Below are positions 1 to 12,781 of a DNA stretch of 64,000 bases, in pieces. The notes beneath the pieces are model-generated. The model saw nothing but the letters and a program-made list of their open reading frames with translations, ran no database searches and was not told where the DNA came from. Each line of letters starts with the position of its first letter. Position 1 is the first letter of the stretch. The position numbers and the translations under genes are program-made. Source of the DNA: Trochalopteron elliotii (taxonomy: Eukaryota > Chordata > Aves > Passeriformes > Leiothrichidae); contig JANPWX010000173.1 in the NCBI GenBank assembly GCA_024734555.1, positions 310,001-374,000 on the forward strand, given 5' to 3'.

Positions 1-333
1 TGGTGACCCTAGGGATGTAATTTCATCAAGAATGTCGGAGAGCACACTGAAGAAAATGCAATCAAAAGCAAGAAAATCTCCTGCATTCCGTGAAATAATT
101 ATTAAAGAAACTCTTGCAGACCACTGCCTGCGAGTTCCTCACATTTCCAAAATATTCAGGGATGCTGACAATTGGGATATAAAAAAATACCAAAACGGCC
201 TACATCTCTTGGAACTCTTCTCCCTACTGTTCTTTGCCTTTGATGAAAATGAGGAGTACTCACAAACTATCGGAATCAAGCTTCTTTGCCCTTTTTATTT
301 CTTTTATTTTCTTTCTTCCCAAAGAGAACTATG
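1..333 (+). other. Possible partial exon at window edge, ending at a strong splice donor
   Basis: Reading frame 2 is open from the left edge to the TAA that overlaps the donor at 334, about 111 codons; the first internal ATG is at 32. The frame ends where the sequence reads ATG followed by GTAAGT, a near-perfect vertebrate 5' splice site. The first half of the translation is rich in charged residues (Lys, Arg, Glu, Asp) and looks protein-like. The last 30 residues are Phe/Leu/Tyr-rich because the DNA there (about 284-320) is a pyrimidine tract ending in CAAAG at 324. That tract would itself be a good splice acceptor, so the exon could instead be only 325-333 (9 nt). I do not recognise the protein. 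An open frame of this length is not statistically exceptional in 64 kb of AT-rich DNA, so the coding call is weak. Confidence 0.2.
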
Positions 334-339
334 GTAAGT

Positions 340-2296
340 TATGCTATTTAGACTGAAAAAAAAAAAGGCAAAGAAAAAAAAGCTAAAAGATACTTACATG
401 AAGCAGAGTCATGACAAATCTTAGAGAGTAAAAATAAATTGCTTCATTGCAATGATAAGCTCCTCTTCTATGTAATTTATGAAAAGCCAACTGTCATCAA
501 AATTCTTAATTTATAGTGTTCAACAAAATGCTACTAACTGAAAAGCATTAATCAACATCACCAACTTAATGTGCTTTTGTCAAACTTCTCAGTCTCTTTT
601 GCCAAAGAAGAACATTTTTGACAAGTAGATTGATTGGTGAGCTAACAGTGTTTGACTGAGGGGAGAGTGTACAACAAGAACTTAAAAAAACATGTTAGCA
701 GTATGTATGAGCAAATTCTATTTGCTTATACAGAACAATACCATTATTTTGCAAAATATGTGTCAATAAGACTGATAAATTATTATTTGGTTATAAGAAA
801 TTCTGTTTCAAAATAGATTTCATTTTCCTTGTGAAATAATTCATAAAGAGTCAAAATGTGCAACTAATATGAAAGATGCCCATTAGACCTGAATAATAAT
901 CAACTACAGAGTGCTTTGCTAGCTCGAGTGGTTAAAAAAATTTATTGAGATTCTGTCTTTCAAGCTTAAGTAAGTAAAATGAAAAATAATATGCTTGCTT
1001 CTACTTTGTTACTGCAGATTTAGGATAGAGAACAGCTCCTTTTAAAAAGAAGGCATAACGGGGAATCCCATACTTCCTCAGAAAACAAACCACCATTATG
1101 TCTTGTTTTTCCTAATTTTCAAATATTTCTGCTATTGCAACTAGACTTTTTTTCTGGAAGTGGTTGGGAGGAGGGAACCGAAATTTTATCACGAGCGGAT
1201 TATAAACAAGATCATACACCTGTCCCCTCATGTAATGCTTGTGCTGTTTGGAACAAAGACTTGTTCACTACCATTTTCCAAGACTGAGTGGAAATAAGTG
1301 GCATGGATTTGACACAGGAAATTTTTTGCCAGACACATATATCTGTGTGAGTAAGCATGAGATAGTGTGGCACTGAAGTGTCTTTCTGTTGATCCTGAGG
1401 CAGAAGGGCAGCACACAAGGCAAAGCATTAATCCACTGAAGTATTTCAAGTATCTCCCAAGTCAAAAGGAAAACCTTTCTAGGCCAGACCCAGGGATTTA
1501 TCTAGCTTTTTTTGCCATCAATAGTAGCCATAAAAAGGTGTCAAGGGGAAAGAAAAAAAAAATAAAGGCAAAGCAAAACTATGCAAAATACTATGCAATG
1601 CTTTAGCCTATTTCTTCCTGTCCTCTGAACCAGTTTTGGTTCCAATTTCCTGAGCATGTTGTAGTTTGTCTACTCAGTAACTCCCAACAATGTCTCCTTC
1701 CAAGTCTTTTTACACTCATGCCTTTGAGACCACATAAATTTTTGCATCTCTCTGACATCTCTTGAAAGTGTTGAACAGGTAAAGGATCACTGTGCGAAGT
1801 CCTACAACACTTTTCAGATATCATCCCCCATGGCAAGTGAACAGCAGTCTTTCCTGTAGCCACACTATTTGTACTACATGCAGGGCTTTTTGTACTGTAG
1901 CTATACCAAGTAAAAGTTTGTAGGCATTTATTTATCTGTCCATCTACCAGAATGCCATACTAATTTTCTGTTTGGTTAATATTAACTCTTTTTTGGATTT
2001 TTTTCTGCTTTTCTTCTTTGTCTCATTATTAAAACTCAACTATCAATGAACTTATTGAAAATCTATTTTTTGGTATTTAAAATTTCTTCAAAAATCAATT
2101 GCAATGGTTTTTAGCTCTCAGTATGCTAAAATGGAAAAAATAGGATTTTGCCACATTTTAATCACAGCACCTAGCACATGTTCCTTCAGGGTCTGAGTGC
2201 TAATAATTTTGGTATAATTTTCAATACCAAAACACAAGAGACAACTCATGTCAGCTGGCAGCAGCAGAAGTCTCCCAGTGAAGTGCAAGAGGCACT
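340..2296. other. AT-rich non-coding stretch
   Basis: No recognisable gene, repeat or RNA was seen. Stops are frequent in all frames and the open frames are under 90 codons. A-runs and T-runs of 8-12 bases occur, but no microsatellite. Confidence 0.6.
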
Positions 2297-2333
2297 GGGA
2301 GAAAAGGTTCTTGGGAGAAAAGGTTCTTGGGAG
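2297..2333. repeat. 16-bp tandem duplication
   Basis: The unit GGGAGAAAAGGTTCTT occurs twice exactly (2297-2312 and 2313-2328), and GGGAG begins a third copy. The perfect identity suggests a recent replication-slippage event. It lies in no recognised gene. Confidence 0.85.
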
Positions 2334-3604
2334 GGAGGCTGGTGTAGGCAGACCCCTTCATCTACAGCACTTCATCAACAGAGTTGTTCTTCAGCAAAGC
2401 ACCTATCAGATATTGCTAGCACTGCACATACTTTTGCAATTGAAGTCTCAGTGAAGAGATTTTCTGTTTAGTCCTCCTGGAAGGAGAGCATAAGACTGAA
2501 AATCAAACACAGATAAATGATTTTACACAATTAAATGAGCCAACCATGGGCAACAGTCCATAATGCATACCCGTGTGCATGGCTTATGAAGTCAGACTTT
2601 CATAATAACACTTGCATTATTTTATGTTAGCCCTGGGCTGATAGCTTTGGTATTCCCAATTACAGTGAGTTAACTGACTTGTGTAACTTTGTTAACCTCT
2701 AATGAGTTGTTTACACGCCCCAGCCCCATGACAAGGTCAGCAAAACTTCCCAGGAAGAGATCACAATTCACCTCTAGCCTCTGCCTCTCACTCCACCAAA
2801 TTACAGAGGCCTGCTGCTCATAATGAAAACCTCAAGTTACCCAAGAGGAACAGAAACATCTGTCTGAGAAGATAATGCTAGGCAACTACGTGGCTATTAG
2901 GAGGCTTAGATTACTGGAAAAAGAGCAAAGGAGACCATTATAGCAAGTGAGAAATGTGAGTGTTCGGTCTTTTTTTTAAGTTATGCTATCACCAATTATT
3001 GCAAGCCTTACACAATTATGAAAAATTTGAAATCTCTCACTCCTAGAACCAATGCCTACGGACATTCTCAGAAGAGAAGTTAAGAAAGCCGTTCAAATTA
3101 ACAAGAAATAGAAAACATCAGAAAACAAATCTTCTCACAAGTGTTTAAAATCAAATACTTTTAAGTTGATCTTGGGAAGGAAGAATAGCTTGAATTACTA
3201 TTTATGAAAGCTAGAGGTTTGGGGTTTTTTAGGTTTGCATGTGGTTTTAGTCAGCAGTCTTTCACATAATGAAGTCAAACCCTTCTTCTTTAGTCTCTAG
3301 CAATATTTAAACTTATTTGCTCTTTCAGTGAGAAAAAAGATCAAATATATGCGTTTCAGCTTTCTGTTGAAATTGCTTCTAAAAACTATCACCTTTTAAT
3401 TCTCTTTCAATGGAAAATACATCCCAGTATTTTTCTGAGTAAGAAGTAATGACAGGACAAGACCTCGAATATTTGGATATGCCAATAAGTAATATTGCTT
3501 TCTTTAAGATCATCGTTTTCTTAGCTTCAATATGATAATTGTAAAAATATTTGAGGTCTAGAAGAGATAGCTACATGAGTAATAAGGAACACAAGTGCTT
3601 CACA
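2334..3604. other. AT-rich non-coding stretch
   Basis: No gene or repeat family was recognised. A slightly GC-richer patch (about 2700-2830) has no long open frame. Short T/G runs occur near 3215-3245. Confidence 0.55.
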
Positions 3605-4190
3605 TACACTCAGCATTTTTGTTGTATCTTCTGAGCTACATCAAAAGAAGCATGACCAGCAGCTCCAAGGAGGTGATTCTCTCCTCTACTCTACTGTTAC
3701 GAGACCCTTCCTGGAGTGCTGGATCCAGCTCTGGGGTCCCCAACATAAAAAGGTCATGGACCTGCTGGAGTGAGTCCAGGGGACAGCTGTGATGTCCAGA
3801 TGATAGGGGAGTTGGAGCATCTTTCCTGTGAAGACAGGCTGAGAGAGTTGAAGTTGTTCAACTCTCTGTCTGGAGAGTAAGGGCTCCAAGGATCTTAGGA
3901 AAGCTGGGGACGGACTTTTTACATGGGCCTGGAGTGATGGGATAAGAGGGAATGGCTTTAAACTGAAAGGGTGGGTTTACAATAGATGTTGGAAAGAAAT
4001 TATTTATTGTGACGGTGGTGAGGAACTGGAATAATTTTTCCAGAGAAGTTGTGGATATCCAATCCCTTGAAGAGTCAAGGTTGGATGGGGCTTTGACCAA
4101 CCTGGTCTAGTAATAGGTGTCTCTGTCCATGGCAGGTAGGTTGGAACTTTAAAGTCCCTTCTAGCCAAAACCATTCTACAATTATGCAAT
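3605..4190 (+). mobile_element. CR1 LINE, 5'-truncated, forward
   Basis: This is the 3' portion of a chicken-repeat-1 non-LTR retrotransposon, covering the end of the reverse-transcriptase ORF and the 3' UTR. Recognisable blocks in order are the segment around GGAGGTGATTCT and TGGAGTGCTGGATCCAGCTC (3660-3735), the GTGAAGACAGGCTGAGAGAG block (about 3829-3848), the GTGGTGAGGAACTGGAA block (about 4014-4030), and the GGTTGGATGGGGCTTTGA block (4079-4096). The 3' end reads CCATTCTACAATTATG, the bird CR1 tail. Stops and small indels are scattered through all frames, so it cannot encode a protein. The 5' truncation and lack of an evident target-site duplication are typical of CR1. The upstream limit is approximate. 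Confidence 0.9.
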
Positions 4191-7100
4191 ATGAAAACAC
4201 ACTTGAAAAATATGGTAATGACAGGAAATACAGATGTTATTGTTTTACTTCACATTAGTCTCCCTGAAGCACTGTAAAAAGTAAATTTATTGAACTATTT
4301 TGCCCATACCACTACATACAACTTATTACTCTACACATTTTATGTTTCATATAATACTTTAGGGGACTTATTAACTATGAAAAACACATTATCCTTAAAA
4401 AAAGTGAAGAAGTACTGAACATGTACAACTAAATATGGAGTTAAAAGGAGCAGAAAAGACTTCCTTCTTCAATCTTATATTTAAATAAGAACACCAAGTG
4501 GGCAGCAAGGAAGGATCCTGCAATATCTTTAAAAGGGTAGAGCTACAAAATTTTCGTGACTCACAACTCACAAAATTACAGTACAGAAAAAAAGTAACCT
4601 TATGATTCAGACTGTAATTAGCAGCTTAGAAAATGCAGAAGAGAAAATGAGTCAAAAACCACAGCCATTCAGGGCCTTAAAAATAAGGGAAAGTACTTTA
4701 AAATCACTGCACTAAATTTACAGTAAGCCTGCAGTGAAGAGAATTTTTAAAAGGGAGATATTTATGGAAAAGAAATCATATACAAGTTAGAGATGAGAGA
4801 CTTTACATTGAAAAAAAAATATCCTTTTCCTACAAATAATATGATCTGGAAATTCAGAAAATAAAGCAATCATTTCACTGATTAACAGTTTCAATTTTTT
4901 TACATTAAGACAGCAAAATCATATAGATACCAATAGATTTTCCAGAATCAGCATTTCCTGTGGCAAAAAAATACCATTAGGCTGCACAGAAAGTATGACA
5001 TGAGAGTTTTATATTTGAACAAAAAGAAACAATTGTTTATTAAGGAGTGTACCTGTCATTAAAAGTCTACCCCACTAGCAAAATAAGGACTGAAAGCTAA
5101 AGAGAATTGTGCAGCTGAAGATGTGCAATTGCTCAGCTCTGCATCTGAGTCTGAGAGGATACACAGAAAATTCACTTGAATACTGTTTTCAATTTGTCAG
5201 TACTGAGAGGAGATAGGAAACCAAGGCCTGATGCTTACCTCATTTAAGAGTAGCAGTGTTTCTTCATTGCAAGAGACAGGTTCCCTCAAGGCCTTTCACA
5301 GCAAAGACACAGAAAAGCCACAGCAACAGAAAGGGATTGTCAGCAACTAAACTAATAAAAAAGAGTCCTGCAAGCTATTTCCCACTGCTTTCTAGGGCAA
5401 GCCTAGACTTCTTTATAAGTAATCCAAACAGCACACTTCTGTGCCTGCAAAACTTTACACTGTCTTTCTATACAGTTAGTTTATCTGTCCCCGAGGTCAT
5501 CTCCCAAAGCTTTACTCTTCACCTTGTTTTTAGAGGGCGTGAAAACCATTAATCACATCAAAGAAATAAGCGATGGCGTTAACTATGACTTAATATACGT
5601 AAATTCATACTGGTATTTTCAGGAACATGTAGGTGTCTATAGGCTAGAAAAAAAAAATCTACTAAGTCCTGATTCTCGACACTTAGTTATTCTTTAATCT
5701 GTTTCATGCATCTTGGGTACTAGAATACACACATGTACAACCTAAGTCTTTCCCTGGTTGGCTAAGTTGCTACTCTCTGCAATCAAAACCAACCATCAGT
5801 GACTCCAAAAGAAGAAGAAAAAAACAAAACACAGTACACTTTTTTTTTCTTTTCTCTGTTTTTTTAAGGTCTCCATGTTATTATGTGATATCCACTGAGC
5901 TAGGGGCAACTGGTGATACTCTTGTGATGCATTCCCTATAATGATGGATTTCTGGAGACCAGATATTTCTCAAAAATCTTAGGTTTTAGTATGGATTTTT
6001 TCCCAAACATGACAATGCAAATTAAACATAGCATCATTATATCAAAGAGAAATAAGAAATAGAATTTTTTTTAATACAACATTAGGCTAGAAAATATTTC
6101 AAGAAAAGGAAGCTCAGATATATACAAACTGCTCCAATTTTCAGTGGGGATTTCTGAAGATATAATACAAGATAAACCTAATTAACATCAAGGAAATGAC
6201 AATAAGAGATCAGAGGAGTGAATAGACTGGTTAAATCTACACAGACTTCAAAAGATCCTCAACAGTAAAATGCAAGAAAAAGACTAATGAAGGAAATTAG
6301 CAACTGTGATATAGACAGCAAAATTCAAATTGGATTCCAGAATACCACTGTTAGGTTAATGATTTGTTGTATAGCAAATGCAGGGAACAAGAGTTTCTGA
6401 ATATAAAAGGTCTAACATTTAGCTCAAAGCTGTTGGAATTAAATCATGTATATGATGCTTTTCCCCCCACCCCTTTCTGTTCTAGTGGAACAGGGTTGTG
6501 AGTTAACCTGAACTTGGTTCCTGCACCTGCTTATTAGCTGTATACTAATAATTACTGTATCAAAACTGGAGCCTGGCACTTACAAAAATATCCTGAGGAA
6601 CCTAGAAAGCTCCAAGTTTAAACAGTGATGTGATGGCAATTCTGAAAACCTGTTAAGAGATAAATGAACTATACAGATTAGGGTAAAATGGAAGCTGGAG
6701 CACAGTCAGCCAGGGAGGGAGCCCATTGAAAAGACAGAATGATATAAAAGAAAGAAAAAAATTATGTTTTTGCATGTTCTGCCTAAAGCAAAATATTAAA
6801 ATTATTTTAAAGCAAGTAACAATTTAAAATAGCAAAAAAAGGAGACAGTACAAAATGGAAAAAAAAAAAGATTGTCTATCAAATCTTAGTTCAAAATATA
6901 AGAAAAACATAGCTGCTTAATTGCAAAAGCTGTCATGAGGACTCCTCTACCGCTATTATTTTGGGACATAGAGCCATCAACATAGGTCAGGCCATTCCAT
7001 ATGAGTCCACAGCCATGGATTAAAATATTGCTGTTGTTTCTGTCTGAACAAAATGAAAACTTGGTCTTTCTTTTAAGTTTACAATTCACATAATCTTCAG

Positions 7101-8518
7101 TTCAAGGTACTTTAGTCCAAGCAATGCCTGCAGAAAATTATTCAGTTGCCTGAATCTGAATTTACATGCAAGAGCACCCAAGTTTCAAGGTGCTAAATAA
7201 TGAGGTAGAGTTATACTAACACCAGCATTAGCCAACTCAAATTATGTTTGAAAATGGTCTTAGATTTTTTTATAGTGGTCTGAAAACAATATTAAATTAT
7301 GTACATTTTGCATATTCTGGACCTATCACATGTCCAGCTTTCCAAGAAGGTGTTGTATGGAGAGACAACATGAACTAAGCAAAAGGCAGCACAGTGGAAA
7401 AAGGAATGGCAAGGTGAGAGGAAAACAGACCCAAAGTCCCTACATGGTGATTCTTATCTTCAGCTCCTGGACAGGTTACAACAGTAATAAGTCAAATCAA
7501 TTTTTGATACCTGAAATCAATCCAACATTTGTTATACTAAGGTAAAAGACAATCTGAAATGTAATTATGACAAATTCTCTCTCAGGTGTAGCCAAACAGT
7601 AAACCAAATGTGATTAACCAAATCAGTTGTAACTGAACACTTGAATGGAAATTTCCAGCTTTCACAAGTGGCACAGAGAAGTATAATGTAACTCCAGCTT
7701 ATCCTGGAGAATGTCTCCTTTTAGCACCACGAAAGAGAAAGCAGTTCATCAGATGTACATTGGAAAGTGCATATAATAGAGACTTTAAAACCAGTCAAAA
7801 ACTGTAAATAAATATGCAATGCCAATTCATAACTGTTCTAGAAGACCATCATGGGAACAAAAATAAGGAATTAACAACTTTTCTGGAGCGAGAAAGAGGT
7901 AATCTTTGATATATAGAGAGAACACCTTTTCCCCCTACCAAACTTTCTCATATAAAGACAGAAAAAGCTCAAGACTCAAATATATGCTTAATTTTGATGG
8001 TAGAATATTTAACATCAGACACAGAGAATACTGGCTCAGTGCATGAACCATGAAATTTCCCATAAAGCCGTAGCATAATTGTATGTGAGCTCTGTAGAAA
8101 TGTCAGTCAGCTGAGTTCTGTGGAAGTTAACAGAGAAACACTCTCAAATGTGCTATTAGAAGTCCTCAAGCATTAGAAAAACTTCTAAACCACTCAGCTG
8201 AAAACCTGTCATGCTTGAATAACTATAACAAGCACAATAATAGGTGTATAGTCTCTGAGGCTGTTTAGAAAACTACAAGATACTTTGTTATTCTTTTCTG
8301 TGAATGATAAGCCTCAAGTAATGTGTTGTATGTAGGCCATTTATACCACACATAAAATAAAGAAATCAGTTTAAGGAGCTATGTTTTCCACACAAGTCCA
8401 TTAGCAAAGAATAGATGTAGAAAGACATAATGGACTCTCCATGATACTTTACCTGGAGAAAAAAAGCAGTTATCTGGGGACAAGCATTGAATAAGATACA
8501 GACAGCTTTTTATTGCAT
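4191..8518. other. AT-rich non-coding stretch
   Basis: This is 4.3 kb with no supported gene and no recognised mobile element. Open frames are all under 100 codons and have no family resemblance. Homopolymer A-runs of 8-10 are common. Confidence 0.55.
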
Positions 8519-8573
8519 CATTTTGCATTTTCAAATGCAAAATTAATTAAGCTGACCTGACCTAATTAAGCTT
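8519..8573. promoter_or_regulatory. Candidate regulatory motif cluster: octamer-like palindrome, paired TAATTA sites and a TGACC direct repeat
   Basis: Positions 8520-8530 (ATTTTGCATTT) and 8533-8543 are a perfect 11-bp inverted repeat with a 2-bp spacer. Each arm contains a near-octamer (ATGCAAAA, one base from the POU octamer ATGCAAAT). The 10-mer TAATTAAGCT follows twice, at 8544-8553 and 8563-8572, each holding a TAATTA homeodomain core. Between them is TGACCTGACC, which on the reverse strand is two adjacent AGGTCA-type nuclear-receptor half-sites with no spacer. The motifs are seen directly; regulatory function is inferred. Confidence 0.3.
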
Positions 8574-8940
8574 CACAGTCACTTCTTCATTATCTTTGAG
8601 GGTTTAATCATTAGTTATAAACACAGAACAGAGACATAATGAAGACAATATCAGTTTAGGAGCAGGTCTCCAATTAAAAATTTTCGAGATATCATGAAGG
8701 ATTCAGAAACACAAATCTCATTGAAGACCAGGCCCTTTCACTGACAAGCCACCATACTGTGGGATGTGTAGTTCATAGATATTTTACTGTCTTACTCTAG
8801 GCATGTCTTTTTGGATGCTGAAAGGTTTACAACAAAAGCAAGTCACTTTACCCTTTTTGACTGCATGGTGTATTTCATTTTCGGGTACTGCATTAGTTAT
8901 AATACTGGCCTTAATAAATCACACACAGAACAGAACACAC
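8574..8940. other. Non-coding stretch before a reverse CR1
   Basis: No gene or repeat was recognised. A short CA-rich run of CACACACAGAA-like repeats (about 8921-8942) abuts the CR1 3' end and may be its degenerate microsatellite tail. Confidence 0.5.
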
Positions 8941-9434
8941 ACAGAATCACTAGGCTGGAAGAGACCTTTAAGATCATTGAGTCCAAACCAGCCCTAACAC
9001 TTCAACTAAGCCATGGCACAGAGGGCCACATCCAGTCTTTTTTTAAACACATCGACTCCATCACCTCCCCGGGCAGAAAATTCCAGTACTCCATCACTGT
9101 TTCTGTAAAATCTTGTTCCTAATATCCAAACTAAATTTCCCCTGGTGCAGCTTAAGACTGTGTCCTCTCATTCTGTCAGTTGCTGCCTGGAGAAAGAGAC
9201 CAACCCCACCTGGCTACAGCCACCTTTCAGGAGGTTGAAGAGAGTGTTAAGGTCACCTCTGAGTCTCCTTTTCTCCAGGCTAAACAACCCCAGCTCCCTC
9301 AGCTTTTCCTCACAGGGTTTGTGTTCCAAGCCCCTCACCAGCCTCGTTGTCTCCCCTGGACGCGCTCCAGCACCTCAATGTCCTTCCTAAACTCAGGGCC
9401 CCAGAACTGGACGCAGCACTCACATCTGTCTCAA
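8941..9434 (-). mobile_element. CR1 LINE, 5'-truncated, reverse
   Basis: Read on the minus strand, this is the last 490 bp or so of a CR1 element. The 3' end is at 8941 (reverse complement of ACAGAATCACTAGGCTGGAA). The element includes the blocks TTCCAGTACTCCATCACT (about 9082-9099), CTGTGTCCTCTCATTCTGTC (about 9158-9177), TCTCCTTTTCTCCAGGCTAA (about 9264-9283) and CCCCAGAACTGGACGCAGCA (about 9399-9418). It is one of the better-preserved copies here, with fewer indels than the others. The plus-strand open frames inside it are antisense to the element and are not genes. Confidence 0.92.
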
Positions 9435-12400
9435 AACACAATGCAACTGAACAAACATCTTTTACAGCTTCAGTCAAATGCCCTGGGTCATCAGCACTGT
9501 GAATGAATTAAAGTTACTAAAATTTGTCTACCTTTAACCAAGTTAAAGCAACACATCTAATAAGCATTGATTGTGTGTGTGAAGAAGATGTACAATCAAT
9601 CTAGTCTGTGATTTTTCAGTTTATTGTTCCTCTTGCCATTATGTCAGCTGCTCTGCAATCACATAAGTGAATCATGTCTGTCAGTGCAAGTGAAGGCTGA
9701 GCAATCATCTTAAAGCATCTGTCTGCAGCATTGCTTAAAGGTTGTTTATATATTTATACATATGATACCAAGATTAAAATTAGATTTTTGTCCTTTACAG
9801 ATATTTCCTATTGCATAACTGCCTTCTCTCTCAGTATATCTCCCAGGATATAGTGTGATGTGTTAGAGCAACCAGCTGTAGAAACCAGAAGTTTGCATTT
9901 CTCCTGTCCCTAATGTATTTTGTTCTGTAAATGAGAAAATTAACATTTCAGTAACAGTAACTTGAAAAAGCTTTTTATTCTTTCTGCTAGTGATTTATGT
10001 AGTCTGGGATTGCAGATATGGATTAATTACACATTTTGGAGAAGCCAGATGCAGATGCATAACCTCCCATGAATGAACACCCCCCTATAAATGTTTAACA
10101 TGAGGCTACCTTGTTCACCGTCAGTTTTTTACATTAGGATTAGAATTCTGATATTTCACCCACTTTCACTATTTTTTGGTCTTTTTTAAAGCTGTGGGTC
10201 ACACCTAATAAATAGTTAATTGGGAATAATCACATGTCATATAATAGGCTGTCATCAAGATGTGCTGATTCCAAGTAACTTACATCTCAATGTTTTCATG
10301 CCTACATTAGCACTAAAATCAGCAAAAGAGACATTTGGCCTTGCATAATTGAGAGTAGTTTAAATACTCTGTATCATTATTTTACACTATGCTAAGTTTC
10401 TTATATTTAAATACTTTCTTTTAGCATAAATATTTAGGTTTTTTGAATAAAATTTTTTAGGCTAGTGTCATGAGGAATGGAAAAGATATAAAACTTTGCT
10501 CAGCTTTATATCTACAATGTACAAGTCCAACAGGAAGGTAATATCTTGTTAGCACGACATTTACCAGGACAGTAATATATCTCATCCTTACAAGTGGTTT
10601 TATTCAGGTAGTACAGGGAATTTAGTCTGTATCTCCCATGCCCTATAAAGACTTTTAAATTACTGTATTTCCTCTCAATATGATTAATGGAAAGTGTTTC
10701 CTTCTAACAGAAATACCCCAAGATATAAATTACTGTGTTAACAATTTTAATTGCTATTCCCCAGCAAACAGTTAGGCCTATTTAGACTCATTAAGTATAT
10801 CAATTCCAGAGTAGTTCAAACGCAATACATTGAAAAAATAACATCATCTCAAAGCTACCACAGACAACTGTAGCATTATAATACAATGGACTCAATCCCA
10901 CATTATTTTCTCTGCATATTCAAGATTTCTTAAGCTGAATAAAAAAGTCTCTATTGACTTGAATGATTTTCAGGTTACCAATGGCAAAACTAGTGTGTTT
11001 GATAACAATATTAACTTTGTATCTAATCCTGTTTTCCTACAATCATCATCATCAATGACATATTTCAGCGCAAATTCATTTATAAGATTTTAAAACTTTT
11101 AAAGATTAACACAGATATTTTACTTCTCAGATTTTACCCTATACAGTTCTTGCAAGCTTTAATCTAGAACATAATATGTCCTTATTTCCACTAATTCTTA
11201 GCAACTTAACATTACTGTGACAACAAGCAAAGAAGGAAAAGAGCTACAAGCCCTGAATTATACTTCACAGTGTTTTAGAATGAAGAAAATGTAAAGTTTC
11301 CACATCACATTAAAACTCAGCTGGGAAATTTTGTGAGTCTGAGCTCACTCATTTCACACACATTCCAACAGTTTAGCACTTTCCTCTCATACATTATCTT
11401 TCATCAAGTATTTGCATGTACAAAAGTCAGGGATGTATCCCAGTAATGAACTGTACTCTAGACTAACGTGGAAGTTTATGGACTAAGGAAGGCCTACTGG
11501 GAAGCTACCTACTGTATAATACATACTACACCCCTGAAAGTCAAAAATTATTTCTATTTCCTCAGATCTGTGAAGCATTAATAATGGATAACTAATAGCT
11601 ACACAATTTCAAAAGAATTTATGCAGAAAAAGAAATAATTATATTAAACATGAGCTATAGGAATTTCAGAATATATGTTGAGTTCTGATTATATTAAACC
11701 ATAATTTAGAAAATTAAATCATGTGAAATAAACATAGAGGACTGAGAAGCAATTTTTTTTTGTAGTTGAGGAATCCTGCATTTGTTTGACAGTCATATTC
11801 TCACTTTGAATAGCATTCAAAACACATCTATGTTGGACACACTTTCTTTGCTCTTTACTGCTATTTACTTTAAAAGAATAAATATTTGTTTCCACCATAC
11901 ATTCTATTCCTTTTCCACTTCTTTTCTTTTTTCAAAACATTTTTACAGAACTTCACTACTTCATGGTCATTTTTCTTTGATGTTCAAAATTATCCACTGA
12001 TATTTTATTCTTTTATTATATGTACAAGCGTTTTCCATTTTAAAATTATTCTTTGTTATACACCCAGAAGTATCAGGACTGAGCCATTTCCACATAAAAT
12101 TTCTCATCATTTCAAACTAGAAAGCATTACTATTCCATGTTTATTGTGCCCATCCAGCAACTCTCATGGGAGGTCATACAGAACTGCATGACAGCCATGA
12201 AATTATGCTGTATCATTAATAAATAACTTACCATAAATGTCAAAATCCCTCAGCTTCTAAAGACTGCCTTAGAAATTATGTTACACTAATCTTAAAACAG
12301 TGACATTCTGCCCTTCCTTTCTTCTTTCCTGTATCTCCATTTGGCGGAATATCTCCTACTTATCAGCAATTTATTATGAATGAGACTACAGAGGTTTAAA

Positions 12401-12742
12401 ATTGTTAATGCAAATTAAGTCACTTGATAGCTTCAGAGTGAACAAACACTAATATTTTTTTCTAATTGCCTAATACTTTCTCTTGAATAACTTGCAAACA
12501 TTTGAAACACACTTCTATCATTACCATAATATAATCATAATGTTCCCATTTAATTACAATTTATTTGAATGACTAATCATCAGTTTCATGTTTTAAAATA
12601 ATGGAAACATTTTACAAACTGCAATGTAATATCTGCCTATCAAAGCATTAGTATAAAGACAAGTTGGAATACACATGGCTTTTATTAGCCATTGTCTTTA
12701 AAAATATTTTCTACTTCTTTTGCAGCCTCTGTGACAGACTTT
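9435..12742. other. AT-rich non-coding stretch
   Basis: No mobile element or gene was recognised. The interval about 12400-12620 is very AT-rich, with several TAATTA and TTTAATTACA-type motifs of the kind common in conserved non-coding elements, but conservation cannot be judged here. Confidence 0.5.
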
Positions 12743-12758
12743 AAAAAAAAAAAAAAAA
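12743..12758 (+). repeat. Poly-A tract (16 A)
   Basis: An uninterrupted run of 16 A followed by GTAAG. No retrocopy or SINE body was recognised upstream. Confidence 0.95.
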
Positions 12759-12781
12759 GTAAGTTTGATGCATGTACATGA

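Noticed and set aside
9145..9506. Overlapping 81- and 108-codon plus-strand open frames
   Set aside because: They lie mostly inside a reverse-oriented CR1 and are antisense to it; the frames are a by-product of its composition.
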